This document shows, one piece after another, positions 10,260 through 20,015 of a DNA stretch of 64,000 nt. A model generated the notes under the pieces. That model searched no databases, was not told where the DNA came from, and was given only the letters and a program-made list of their open reading frames with translations. The stretch comes from Shewanella sp. 10N.286.48.A6 (lineage in GTDB: Bacteria; Pseudomonadota; Gammaproteobacteria; Enterobacterales; Shewanellaceae). A program made the translations under genes and the position numbers. The DNA lies in NCBI RefSeq assembly GCF_002873135.1, contig NZ_MCVI01000002.1, positions 24,394 to 88,393 on the forward strand. The letters are read 5' to 3'. Within the stretch, counting starts at the first letter, position 1. Every line of letters starts with the position of its first letter.

Positions 10260-13200
10260 TTAACTATGTTCTGTTGTAAGATTTTTACGCTGGCGAATAC
10301 ATGCCATCATCAGCAACATCATCCAACCCAAACTCAAAGCACCACCACTGCTTTTAGTTGGTTCTTCGATTACCGGAGGTATAACCTCTGGCGCTGCGGC
10401 AACCGTGAGTGTGAACATGCTAAATGCTGATAACTCACCATCCGTTGCTGTCACTTTAATTTCAAATGTTCCCGCTTCAGTCAAGCTGCCAGATAAGCTC
10501 ATGCCATCAATGCTTAATGTATCTAAGCCTGACACGCTATAAGTCAGAGCGTCATTTTCGGCATCAGCAAATACATCTGTTAAATCAACACTAAAAGCAA
10601 CACTGCCTGAGTCAGTAAGCTCAGTTTCAACATCGCTAAGTGGATTAGCCACTGTTGGAGCGGTATTAACAGGTACTTCAACTGGAGCCAAACCTTCAAC
10701 TTTAATCAGTGTGCCACCAATGTTACGCACTAAATTTGACGTTGTCCCCAGTTCTAGTAAGCCGTAGTAAACCTCACCTTCTTCTAGCGGAGTTAAGGTT
10801 TGACTGTCATCAAGATAGCCATTAACTGTCATGCTGACATCAAACTCTTCGTCTTGGGCAACAGTACTTGGCGCATCAATGTCGAAACTGGCTTGAGAAG
10901 AATAATTAACATGAGTCACTCGCACTGTAACGTCATCAGGCTCATCAGCGACTGTGCCTTCATAGTTATGCGCAAGTATCCAGTAATTACCTGTGGTAGG
11001 TGTTGGAATAATACACTGTTCGTTAGAGTCAATTTCACCACTGATACACACTAATGAGTAATACAGTTCGCTTGCATCCGCTTTACCATCATTGTTCTCA
11101 TCAATACCCACATATAAGTCCATGTCAGGTGAAGTTGTATCTGTGATTTCAACCACTAAACGTTTGGTATAGGGTTTAACAACTGTCGTTGTGGTAAATA
11201 ACACCTCTTGATTGTATGCAGGGCTGTTACGCTCAACATCATTAGATGCACCGATCGCTGTGCCGCTAAAGCTTTGTGATTTAAATAAACCAAAGCCGTT
11301 AACTTGCAGATCATTACTACCAGATGTAACGATGTCATTGATCTCGATTGTATTATCTAGGTTGTTTAACTTAGCTGAAACGCTATCTACGATTTGCCCC
11401 GCTTTAAAGCCAATAGTGGCCTGTAAGTGAGTATCACTCATGTCATCAGCTGAATTCTTTAGATTAATGTAGCCATGCACCCATTCATCAACTAACTCTG
11501 CATTAGCGATAGCCTTGATCGTCAATACTTGAGACTCACCAGCGTTAAGTGCAAATGATGAAGGTGACACTTCAAAAGTAAACCCATCATTTAAGTACTC
11601 ATAACCCACTGTCCAGTTACTGCTTTTCGTCGCTGTGACTTTACGTGTCCAAGTACAATTTGAAATACACTCATTGTTAACCATCGAGCTTGTATTCAAA
11701 TCACCTGGGTTACCGTCAATCGATGGGTTAGCTGCAAGATATTCTTCTTTAGTGATATCCATTAATAAACCCGCTTTTAGGGCATCATTAATACGGATAC
11801 TACCGGCACCTTGAGTGAAGAAATCAGAGCGCTGTTTAACACCGTCATAGTCATCATCTTGGTAAGTCACCTGATAAGCTGTAGACATAATAGCCATTTG
11901 CGCTTGCGCAGGCGTCCATTGAGGATAAGCTGATTTGATCAAGGCAAGTGCGCCAGCAACATGTGGGCTTGCCATGGATGTCCCAGAGAATGACACATAA
12001 GGAATATGGCCAATCTCACCTTCAAATACTCTGTCCTCTGCATTTGCAGCATAGATATCCACACCCGGTCCAGCAATATCAGGAGCAAAAATATTCGGAT
12101 ATGGCAAGTTTGGTCCACGAGATGTAAATGCGCCGGCAATATCACCCAAACTATCATCAGTGCTGGTTACACTGGCAGCTATTGTTGCTTGGTGATCAGT
12201 CCCAGTTGCTAACCAGTCAGTCAATAATTGACCGTCAACATCATTTAAATGAATAGCTGGAAGTACGTGGTTATCATCATTTACCGTATCTGCACCACCT
12301 TCCAGGTTAATCAAAATCATGCCACCCGCACCGGCGTCTCTGACAATAATACCTTTACGTACACGAGCGTTAAGGCCACGTTCACAGACAACAATTTGAT
12401 CGCTAGTAAATGTGTCTGCTTCAAAAGGCTCAGTACACATAGCATTGGCTTCATCATAATCTTTAGCCTGAACCACCTTACCGGTAAAGCCTTTGGTAAC
12501 ACCACGGCCCGATAAATCAGCCAGAGAAGTGCCACCAACAGAGGTGAAATCAGTCAAACCTTTCTCGTCAAAACTCAGGTTATGGCTATAAGCTGCTACG
12601 GTTGTTACCCAAGGCGCATTACCAGGAGAGCCAATTGTGCTCGCTGTAGGTCCTGCGTTACCAGCTGCTGTTGCCACATGAATACCAGCTTCACGAGCAT
12701 TTAGGAATGCCTCAGCGCTTACTGAATCCCACGGGTCAGTTGCAGAGCCGCCAACTGAATAATTAAGTACTTGCACGCCATTTTCAATGGCATGCTCAAG
12801 AGCTTGAATCGTAAATTCAGGGTAACAAGAGCCTACATCGTCACATACTTGGTAAGAGACGATATTGGCATGGGGGGCCACGCCACTAATCTCAGGAAAC
12901 TCAAAGGCACTTTTTTCGGCAATGATATTGCCATCTTCTTCTTCCACTTGAAGGTAATAATTAACGTTTTGAACGACGTTACCTGCTGCCGTAGATGCCA
13001 CATGTGAGCCATGTCCGTGGAAGTCATAACCCACTTTAGCTTTATCCGCTAGGTCATCATAACTTGGGTCATCTAGGTTATATGCAACACTTGCCCGATA
13101 ATCAACAAGCTCTGGATAACTCACAATACCAATCAGTTTGTTGTTACAAAATTTAGGGTATTGCTGACAATCGCCAAAGTATTGATTTTCGCCATTTGGA

Positions 13201-13865
13201 TTAACAAATACATGGCCATCATCGCCCACTTCTTTGAATGAGGGATGCGTAGCGTTAATGCCGGTATCCATAATACCTACAATAATCCCTTCACCTTTGG
13301 TACCAGGGATATCATTGACACCTTGCCAAACTTTTTTGGCTCCGATAAATTCAGGTCCTGTAGAAGTCTGAATATAATGCATACCGACAGGTTCAACACT
13401 GTATACATCTTGATCTTTTTGGATGGTTTTAACTTCACTGGCATCAAGCTGCAGTGCAAATGCATTAGCAACTACTTGATACTGTTGTGTTGGCTTTAAA
13501 GTACGGTTAAGTTTACCGCTTAACCTTTGGGTAATTTGTGTCTGCTTTGACTCAAGGTAGCGTTTATAGCTCACACTGGCTTGAGATTTAAGATTTAATA
13601 CGCCCGCTGTAGTTTTGTTACTTTGATTACTTTTGATGCTGGTTGCGGCATAGCCTGTAACCGAGCCATCGTAACTTGCTAGCGCGCTATCTTTTAAACG
13701 GACAAAGTACAGTCCGTCAGTACGCATTTTTCCGGCACGTTCTAGTTTTATTTTTTCTTGGCCAGGATTGATGCTGTTAAGCGGTTTGCCTGAATCAGCA
13801 TGACTAGAAAATGCCAATACTGAACTCACAGCACTAAGAACCAAATATCTACTACTTAATTTCAT
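10260..13865 (-). CDS. Secreted subtilisin-like serine protease (S8) with PA domain and GlyGly-CTERM tail
   Basis: 1201 residues. Signal peptide at 1-23, then an inhibitor-like prodomain (about 40-160). The catalytic domain has all triad residues: D200 in GIMDTGINATHPSF, H285 in HGHGSHVAS and S630 in SFSGTSMASPHVAG, plus oxyanion N403 in AAGNAGP. A protease-associated (PA) domain is inserted at about 455-560. C-terminal beta-sandwich domains include an Ig/cadherin-like repeat (about 1075-1160), and the tail KSSGGALSLGWMMLLMMAC plus basic residues is a GlyGly-CTERM signal, which in such bacteria is cut by rhombosortase after type II secretion. An extracellular protein-degrading enzyme; its substrate is unknown. 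It follows a catalytically impaired paralogue. Confidence 0.92.
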   Translation of the reverse strand: MKLSSRYLVLSAVSSVLAFSSHADSGKPLNSINPGQEKIKLERAGKMRTDGLYFVRLKDSALASYDGSVTGYAATSIKSNQSNKTTAGVLNLKSQASVSYKRYLESKQTQITQRLSGKLNRTLKPTQQYQVVANAFALQLDASEVKTIQKDQDVYSVEPVGMHYIQTSTGPEFIGAKKVWQGVNDIPGTKGEGIIVGIMDTGINATHPSFKEVGDDGHVFVNPNGENQYFGDCQQYPKFCNNKLIGIVSYPELVDYRASVAYNLDDPSYDDLADKAKVGYDFHGHGSHVASTAAGNVVQNVNYYLQVEEEDGNIIAEKSAFEFPEISGVAPHANIVSYQVCDDVGSCYPEFTIQALEHAIENGVQVLNYSVGGSATDPWDSVSAEAFLNAREAGIHVATAAGNAGPTASTIGSPGNAPWVTTVAAYSHNLSFDEKGLTDFTSVGGTSLADLSGRGVTKGFTGKVVQAKDYDEANAMCTEPFEADTFTSDQIVVCERGLNARVRKGIIVRDAGAGGMILINLEGGADTVNDDNHVLPAIHLNDVDGQLLTDWLATGTDHQATIAASVTSTDDSLGDIAGAFTSRGPNLPYPNIFAPDIAGPGVDIYAANAEDRVFEGEIGHIPYVSFSGTSMASPHVAGALALIKSAYPQWTPAQAQMAIMSTAYQVTYQDDDYDGVKQRSDFFTQGAGSIRINDALKAGLLMDITKEEYLAANPSIDGNPGDLNTSSMVNNECISNCTWTRKVTATKSSNWTVGYEYLNDGFTFEVSPSSFALNAGESQVLTIKAIANAELVDEWVHGYINLKNSADDMSDTHLQATIGFKAGQIVDSVSAKLNNLDNTIEINDIVTSGSNDLQVNGFGLFKSQSFSGTAIGASNDVERNSPAYNQEVLFTTTTVVKPYTKRLVVEITDTTSPDMDLYVGIDENNDGKADASELYYSLVCISGEIDSNEQCIIPTPTTGNYWILAHNYEGTVADEPDDVTVRVTHVNYSSQASFDIDAPSTVAQDEEFDVSMTVNGYLDDSQTLTPLEEGEVYYGLLELGTTSNLVRNIGGTLIKVEGLAPVEVPVNTAPTVANPLSDVETELTDSGSVAFSVDLTDVFADAENDALTYSVSGLDTLSIDGMSLSGSLTEAGTFEIKVTATDGELSAFSMFTLTVAAAPEVIPPVIEEPTKSSGGALSLGWMMLLMMACIRQRKNLTTEHS

Positions 13866-13892
13866 TTGATAACCTATTATTCTTTTTATAAA

Positions 13893-13916
13893 GGGAAAGC
13901 CGAATTCGGCTTTCCC
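13893..13916 (-). promoter_or_regulatory. Perfect 24-bp palindrome between the two subtilase genes
   Basis: A perfect self-complementary element (arm GGGAAAGCCGAA) lies 32 bases after the stop of the upstream gene and is followed on the minus strand by TTTATAAAAAG, so it may act as a partial terminator or attenuator. The two genes are only 83 bases apart and could share a transcript. Confidence 0.6.
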
Positions 13917-13948
13917 TACCAGGGTTAAACAAGCAAGTGTTTAGCCAG

Positions 13949-16900
13949 TTAGAAACGACGACGCAGTGCGATAAGACCTGCGAACAGCAGAGATAACATA
14001 CCTAAGCTACCACCACTGTCTTTTTCATACGTTGACTCTACAGTTAACGTATGGCTCACTTCATTCACACCGTCAGAAGCCGTAACAGTTAGTTGATGAC
14101 TACCTTCACTATCAAGTTCACCCGTGATTTGAGTGCCAGCGATAGCCAGTGCAGTAAAGCCTGAACCTTCAACTGTGTAGCTTAAGCTGTTACCTTCGAC
14201 ATCCATAAACAGTCCATCGATATCCATGGTAAAGCTTGCTGAATCGCCTTTTTTGAAGGTCAATTGAGGAGTCGGCATAGCAGCGGCAACGTCTTCATCA
14301 ACTACTGGCGCAATATCATTCACGTCCGTGACCATCACCTTAATGCTTTCGGTTTCACCAACGGTGTTGCCTTTTTGAGCAAGGATTTTAAGTTCAAATT
14401 CTTGGTTATTCTCAAAATCAAGCGCTGATGGATTAACCACGTATAACTCATGAGTTTCTTGGTCAATCGCAAAAGGCGTACCTGTAACTGAATTAACGAT
14501 ATGCAATTCAAGCGGCTCAAAGTCTGTTGAACCGTAAGTAAAGAAGCCCTGAGTATCCAGCTCAATCTTTCCTAAAACAGTATTCATTTCAGCGCCTTCT
14601 GCAACGCTAAAGACTTGGTTAGCCTGTGCTCTTGCAACAATAGAACCATCATCATCTACCATTGCGTTATAGCCAATTTGCATAAAGTCATCATTGACGC
14701 TCATCACCATGAACTCAACTGGAGTAGGGGTTACACCAATACCACCTTGACTAACGGCAGCAACCGAAGCAATGTAAACTTCTTCACCAGGCTCTGCTGT
14801 ATAGGTTTGTGTAAATGCAAGATCACCTACAGCTTGATCTTCTGACATAGCAGCAAAACCAACGTGAATCGTACGATCATTTGCTAAATCAGTACAAACG
14901 TCCTCATTGGTAAACCAATCAAAATAACAAGATTGCTCAACCGAGTACGTTCCACCTCTAATTGGGTTAAACTGTGCAATCGGTTCATATTGCTCTTTAC
15001 CCGTGTGGCGGTCGGTTTGAATATGGAAACCAAAGTTTTGGTCAAAATCTTCTACGCTATCAAGCTCGTGGTGATATAGGTCTTCAAGACAAACCTGAGA
15101 AACGATATTTTTGCCATTATTGGTAAAATACGTTGGTAGGGTAGATTCTTTCATACGACCATTTGGGTTGGTGTAGTCATAAGCAACGCTGTAATCAATT
15201 ACATATGTCGCTGGTTGACCTTTGGCATTTAACGCAATACGTGGTTGATTGACCTGCTGCGCTTCATCCCAAATGTAGCCATCTGCAAAACTCTCATTCC
15301 AGCCATTTTCTAAAACAACAGATTCAAAAAATAGGTCGTAAGCAAATAGCTGTGGGCCGCGTTCTTGAAAGTTAGCCAGTGCCACATCAGCGCGGTCAAA
15401 TAAGCTCACCGCAATATTGAGTTTCTTACCTGAAACTGTACACATGGCATCATCAAAAATAGCGCCACCGACAGCTTTAATTTTATGACCTTTTACATTT
15501 TCTAAATCAGGGCTAACGGTACGGTTTTGTAAAATTAGCGGGTAAGCCTGAAAGGTCGTTGCTGTCTTTGAGTCATTCACAAATGAAGCAACATATGCTT
15601 GATAACCACCATTACCAAATTGGTCATCAGCATAAAGCTCACGGCCCCAAGCTAGGTGATTGTATTCAGTTTGATAGGTCTCAGGGTTCCAACCTAAATA
15701 AGATGGAAATTCGGTTGCGTTTGGGCGTTTAGTAATCGAGGTGCTGTGACGCGCTTTTACCATCCAACCAAGGTTAAGCTCAGGCTTTCCTTCAGACATT
15801 AAGCTAATGTAACCATTTAGCTCAGTTGCTTTTAAGTTAGCGTCAGTATGATCCGCAGTGCTCATCAACGGCCATTGTGGCAGTTTATTAGCATCAACTA
15901 TCATAGAGACAGGTATAACCACACTTGAATTAGCAGGGATATTCACTGATTCAGGCAAGTTAAGTGTTAATGCTTCATGGGCAGCTTTATCACCGACCAT
16001 TTTAAACGATAAGCTGTAGGTCTGAGCGGTATCTGAGACATTGCGAACAGTGATATTCTTATGAACTGTTTTAGTATCTGCAATTTCATGCATACCAAAT
16101 TGAACGTAAGGTTGATTTGAAGCGCTTTCCCAAGCCACTAAAGGCGAGCTGATTGCAGCATCTAAATCTTCAACACCATGACCGATAGAATAGATTTCAG
16201 CAGGGGTAATTTCATCACTTTCTAAAATACTATCGATATTAGCAGTGTTAGCTAAAACAGCTTTAATTTCAGCAGGACCAAAACCTGGGAACTGACTTTT
16301 AATCACAGCTGCAGCGGCAGCAATTCTTGCAGCACCTGCCATAGAGCCAGAGCGCATACCGTACTTAGCTGCAGTTTCATCTGCATTGGAAATATGCACC
16401 ACTGGCTGATTGTCAGTGAAAGTGACAATTTCAGGCTTTAACGTTTGTGAGCCACGCACTGGGCCCATTGCAGCCCATTCAGGTACAACAAGTGTTTCAC
16501 CATCGTCAGCATAGTTTACTGCACCAACAGTAATTGCCGAAGTCGCACTACCTTCTGCAGAAATCCAGTTACGGTGTTTAGCTTCAGCGTCACCATAAAG
16601 TGAATACTCAGCTAAATCTCCAGCATGAGTGACGACAGTCATACCTTGAGCTGATACACGTTCAATCATCAATTGCACTAAGCTTACCGAGGCATTACCA
16701 TCGATATCAAAAAATGCACCCGCGCCAGAAGCCTCTAGTAATGCAATATCGATACGGTCACTAATATCACCATCTTGGTTAGGGTCAAGAGCATGCTCAA
16801 AGGCTTGAACAAGTTTATCTAATGAAGGTCCTGACGCCGAAATATAAGTAGGGTCCCAACTTGCGCCCGATACGTTATAGACTTTATAAGCATGAAGTGA

Positions 16901-17725
16901 TGCACCAGGTGCAAGTTGATGCACGATACTGGCAAGCTCTGTGCCCATACCTGTTGGATATTCCCAACCATTCCAATCCACATAGCTAAGATTTTGATCA
17001 ATTGGGTTAGCGTCATTACCGTAGTTTTCGCTTGAAAAATCCCAACCACCTGCAACTACCGCTGTAGGGAAGCCGCTATATTCAATAGCGCCATTTTCTA
17101 AGGCTTCTAAATAACTGCCAGCCGGTGGAGGCGTTTCAGGGTCATTATTTTCGCCATAAACACCTGAACCACCAAATATTGGTAAAGTGTAATCAATACC
17201 GGTAGAAATGATTGCAACGCTAACACCAGCACCAGCCGATTCATTGCCAGTATATGGAGTCAGTAAGGCGACTTCTTCATCGGCCATTACCGTAGCATTT
17301 TGCTGAACAGACTGAGTCGCTTCAGTTTGCTTAACGCTGCTAGTATTGCTGGCACTGAAAATACGTTGCACTGCATCAAGCGCCTTAACTTGAGCAACTG
17401 AGCCGCTTTGCAGTTCAACATTGATTATATTCGCAACTAACCCTGAACGCGCTGTTAATATTGCCTGCGGATCAATGGCTTTAATTTGGTTGAATACTTG
17501 ATCTTGTAATTTGCTAACTTCAGCAAGGCGTTGCGTGTAATCGCGTTTATCACCTTGGCGCTCGATAGCTGCGGCATTTGTTAAATATAGAGTATAGGTC
17601 GCGCGTTCTTGCTGCTGAGCGCTACCATATGCTGATACTGATTCGGTCTGAGCATTCGCATGTAGAGCACCCGACAGAATGGCGGTTGAGACGCATAATG
17701 CGAGCGTGCATTTATTAAATTTCAT
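13949..17725 (-). CDS. Subtilase-fold secreted pseudoprotease with GlyGly-CTERM tail
   Basis: 1258 residues from the ATG at 17725, chosen because AAGGA lies 6 bases upstream; the ATG at 17731 abuts that site. Signal peptide MKFNKCTLALCVSTAILSGALHANA. The S8 fold is recognisable, but the key residues are replaced. The DTG aspartate is serine (VAIISTGIDY, S174), the HGTH histidine is methionine (GMGTELASI, M260) and the oxyanion asparagine is aspartate (HAGDLAE, D370). Only the nucleophile position is kept (S461 in SGSMAGAA). A cadherin-like repeat (about 1070-1170) and a final beta domain precede the tail DSGGSLGMLSLLFAGLIALRRRF, a rhombosortase-type signal. Probably a binding or chaperone-like exoprotein rather than a protease; this is inference. 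It lies upstream of the active paralogue. Confidence 0.85.
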   Translation of the reverse strand: MKFNKCTLALCVSTAILSGALHANAQTESVSAYGSAQQQERATYTLYLTNAAAIERQGDKRDYTQRLAEVSKLQDQVFNQIKAIDPQAILTARSGLVANIINVELQSGSVAQVKALDAVQRIFSASNTSSVKQTEATQSVQQNATVMADEEVALLTPYTGNESAGAGVSVAIISTGIDYTLPIFGGSGVYGENNDPETPPPAGSYLEALENGAIEYSGFPTAVVAGGWDFSSENYGNDANPIDQNLSYVDWNGWEYPTGMGTELASIVHQLAPGASLHAYKVYNVSGASWDPTYISASGPSLDKLVQAFEHALDPNQDGDISDRIDIALLEASGAGAFFDIDGNASVSLVQLMIERVSAQGMTVVTHAGDLAEYSLYGDAEAKHRNWISAEGSATSAITVGAVNYADDGETLVVPEWAAMGPVRGSQTLKPEIVTFTDNQPVVHISNADETAAKYGMRSGSMAGAARIAAAAAVIKSQFPGFGPAEIKAVLANTANIDSILESDEITPAEIYSIGHGVEDLDAAISSPLVAWESASNQPYVQFGMHEIADTKTVHKNITVRNVSDTAQTYSLSFKMVGDKAAHEALTLNLPESVNIPANSSVVIPVSMIVDANKLPQWPLMSTADHTDANLKATELNGYISLMSEGKPELNLGWMVKARHSTSITKRPNATEFPSYLGWNPETYQTEYNHLAWGRELYADDQFGNGGYQAYVASFVNDSKTATTFQAYPLILQNRTVSPDLENVKGHKIKAVGGAIFDDAMCTVSGKKLNIAVSLFDRADVALANFQERGPQLFAYDLFFESVVLENGWNESFADGYIWDEAQQVNQPRIALNAKGQPATYVIDYSVAYDYTNPNGRMKESTLPTYFTNNGKNIVSQVCLEDLYHHELDSVEDFDQNFGFHIQTDRHTGKEQYEPIAQFNPIRGGTYSVEQSCYFDWFTNEDVCTDLANDRTIHVGFAAMSEDQAVGDLAFTQTYTAEPGEEVYIASVAAVSQGGIGVTPTPVEFMVMSVNDDFMQIGYNAMVDDDGSIVARAQANQVFSVAEGAEMNTVLGKIELDTQGFFTYGSTDFEPLELHIVNSVTGTPFAIDQETHELYVVNPSALDFENNQEFELKILAQKGNTVGETESIKVMVTDVNDIAPVVDEDVAAAMPTPQLTFKKGDSASFTMDIDGLFMDVEGNSLSYTVEGSGFTALAIAGTQITGELDSEGSHQLTVTASDGVNEVSHTLTVESTYEKDSGGSLGMLSLLFAGLIALRRRF

Positions 17726-17930
17726 TTCCATTCCTTCACGTTATTTTTTGTTATTCGGCCTTTTTCAGGCTCTAACCAATTAATAACGTGCAAGGAACAT
17801 TGTCACAACAACCTCAGATTCATTTAATACTCATATTTATATCTGCGCTTGTCTAGCTTATATCTTTTAATTATCTTTTTATTTAAATACAGACAGTTAA
17901 CTACGCAAAACATAACACTAACAACACTAG

Positions 17931-20015
17931 TTAGAGGCGATAACCAACAACATCGGCCTCGTTAGCAACCTTTAATGTTAACAATAAAGACTGTTCATCA
18001 GCGCTTGATAAACCAAAAAACTTGCGCACTGTATTCGCTGGAAATGACATCACAGTTTGTATCTCGCCAGCAGCGTTGATTCGTTGGATCAGGTCTTGTT
18101 TTACTGTGCGTTCGACGAAATATACAAAGCCATCTTCATAGTAAAATGAGCCAAAATCATATTTAGCTAAACGATCGGTAATCTGGCTAACTTCATTAGT
18201 ATTGGCATCAAAACGCCAAATACCATTTAAATTAAACTTCGACATATACAGTATATCTGGGGACTCACCTTCAACAGCATAATTCCCTTGGCCAAACTTA
18301 ATTGGCTGTAATTTATCATCAAGTGAATAACGATAAATGCCACTACTCTCATTTTCAGTGCCTTTAAAATAGATAGCCTTGCCATCTTTAGACCAACTGA
18401 TGTTTTCGGCTGCAAGATCGCCAATATCAACTCTTTCAAATAGTTCCGACTGAATATTACCTAAATATAAGGTTTGTTTATCATTACGGTTGATGGTGAC
18501 GGCAAACATCTCACTGGTGGGCGATACCCCCACGACCCCTGCATTCCCCATGCTTTTAGTCAGGTTTTTACTAGTGACTTGGTTATTTTTCCAGGTGGAC
18601 CACAATTTTGAACGATTTGACAAAAATAAAATATCACCAGTCTTTTTTGAATAACGGGCATACATGTCTCGTGAAGATGAGGAGATTTTTCGCAGTACTT
18701 TTTGGTTTTGATAGCTCAGTTGTGCAATATACTCTTTTGAAATGTGCTCGCTAATAAATAGCGTCTCGGTCACATCGGAATAAGTGACGCTACTGATTAA
18801 GCCAGTAAATGGAATGGTATGCTGAACATTACCTAACAGATCAATTTTAGAAATCACTAAATTTGATCCTTCAATATGATTCACATAAAAGCTGTCATTT
18901 TGATAACTAAAGTCATAGTCAATAATACTGACACTATTCGCTATTAAATCAACAACATCACTTTCACCACGTTTTAATAGCAGGCTCATTTGAAGTGATG
19001 AACTTTTTTCTCTGATAAACGCAATTTCATCATTATTGGTCAATTGATGAGGCGAAAAGTCTACCTCGTTTTTACCGGGCTTGGTTAATTGTGTACTTTG
19101 CTTTGTCGACATCGAATATGAAAACAAAGCCACTCTATCAGTTAATTGCTTCGCAAAAATAAGTGTATCTTCATCATTTTTTGACCAGCTCAGTACTCGT
19201 TTAAATGGCAAATAAAAGCAGCCCTCAGTCACAAGATCATCGGTATTTTGCTGTAAATGCCTTACTCTTACTTGGCAAACACCACTAGCTAAAACTCGCA
19301 CGTAAGCCAGTTTTTGATCGGACGGCGACCAAGCGGGAGAAGCTTCTTCACTATCGACAAACGAAATTAATTTCAGTGGCGAGTCATTGTTATTAAGCTC
19401 TTTAATATAAATTTTGCCCGGTTGCTGACCATTACGCCATTGCATCGCAAGGTATTTGCCATCATTGGACACGGCAATATGCTCTTCAACCCCTTCAAAA
19501 TTGGTCACTTTACTTTTTATTGGTGACGCCAAAGCGGCTGCGGCTTCAGGCTCTGTAAAAGATTTGATAAATTGATAAGCGGAATAACTGAGTAGTATCA
19601 CAAATGCGAGCACAAAAACTGCCAACACGGTATGTTTACGGCCTGCCTTTTTGTGAGTGATATCTGAAAGACTCGTCTCCTCATTAGCTGAAGAAATTAA
19701 TGAAATCGGTAACACTAATTGGTAACCAAGTTTTGGTAATGTCAGCAGTAAATCAGCTTCAATATGTAAATCTTTAAAGGATTTTCGTATTAGCCATACT
19801 GAATTAGTGAAACCTTTTTCACCAACAGCTTGGTTACCATCCCAGATGGTATCAATTGCTGTTTGGCGAGAAACAATATGATCTGGACTATCAATAAACA
19901 GTTTCAGCAACTCAAACACTTTAGCCGACAACTTAATTGTCTTATCACCACAGCTTAAGGTCATTATGCTGCAATCTAACGTACACGGCCCTATTTGATA
20001 CTGAAGTAATGCCAT
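17931..20015 (-). CDS. CadC/ToxR-type regulator with TolB-like beta-propeller periplasmic domain
   Basis: 694 residues from the ATG at 20015, with AGGTGAG just upstream; the TTG one codon earlier is less likely. An N-terminal winged helix (about 1-105: LSAKVFELLKLFIDSPDHIVSR, then LLLTLPKLGYQLVLP as the wing) is followed by one membrane segment (about 130-150, TVLAVFVLAFVILLSYSAYQF). A large periplasmic region of WD40/PD40-like repeats follows (e.g. SPAWSPSDQKLAYVRV, ISWSKDGKAIYFKG). This is a one-component regulator that could sense a periplasmic ligand. It lies directly upstream of the subtilase pair on the same strand (gap about 200 bases), suggesting it controls them. Confidence 0.8.
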   Translation of the reverse strand: MALLQYQIGPCTLDCSIMTLSCGDKTIKLSAKVFELLKLFIDSPDHIVSRQTAIDTIWDGNQAVGEKGFTNSVWLIRKSFKDLHIEADLLLTLPKLGYQLVLPISLISSANEETSLSDITHKKAGRKHTVLAVFVLAFVILLSYSAYQFIKSFTEPEAAAALASPIKSKVTNFEGVEEHIAVSNDGKYLAMQWRNGQQPGKIYIKELNNNDSPLKLISFVDSEEASPAWSPSDQKLAYVRVLASGVCQVRVRHLQQNTDDLVTEGCFYLPFKRVLSWSKNDEDTLIFAKQLTDRVALFSYSMSTKQSTQLTKPGKNEVDFSPHQLTNNDEIAFIREKSSSLQMSLLLKRGESDVVDLIANSVSIIDYDFSYQNDSFYVNHIEGSNLVISKIDLLGNVQHTIPFTGLISSVTYSDVTETLFISEHISKEYIAQLSYQNQKVLRKISSSSRDMYARYSKKTGDILFLSNRSKLWSTWKNNQVTSKNLTKSMGNAGVVGVSPTSEMFAVTINRNDKQTLYLGNIQSELFERVDIGDLAAENISWSKDGKAIYFKGTENESSGIYRYSLDDKLQPIKFGQGNYAVEGESPDILYMSKFNLNGIWRFDANTNEVSQITDRLAKYDFGSFYYEDGFVYFVERTVKQDLIQRINAAGEIQTVMSFPANTVRKFFGLSSADEQSLLLTLKVANEADVVGYRL

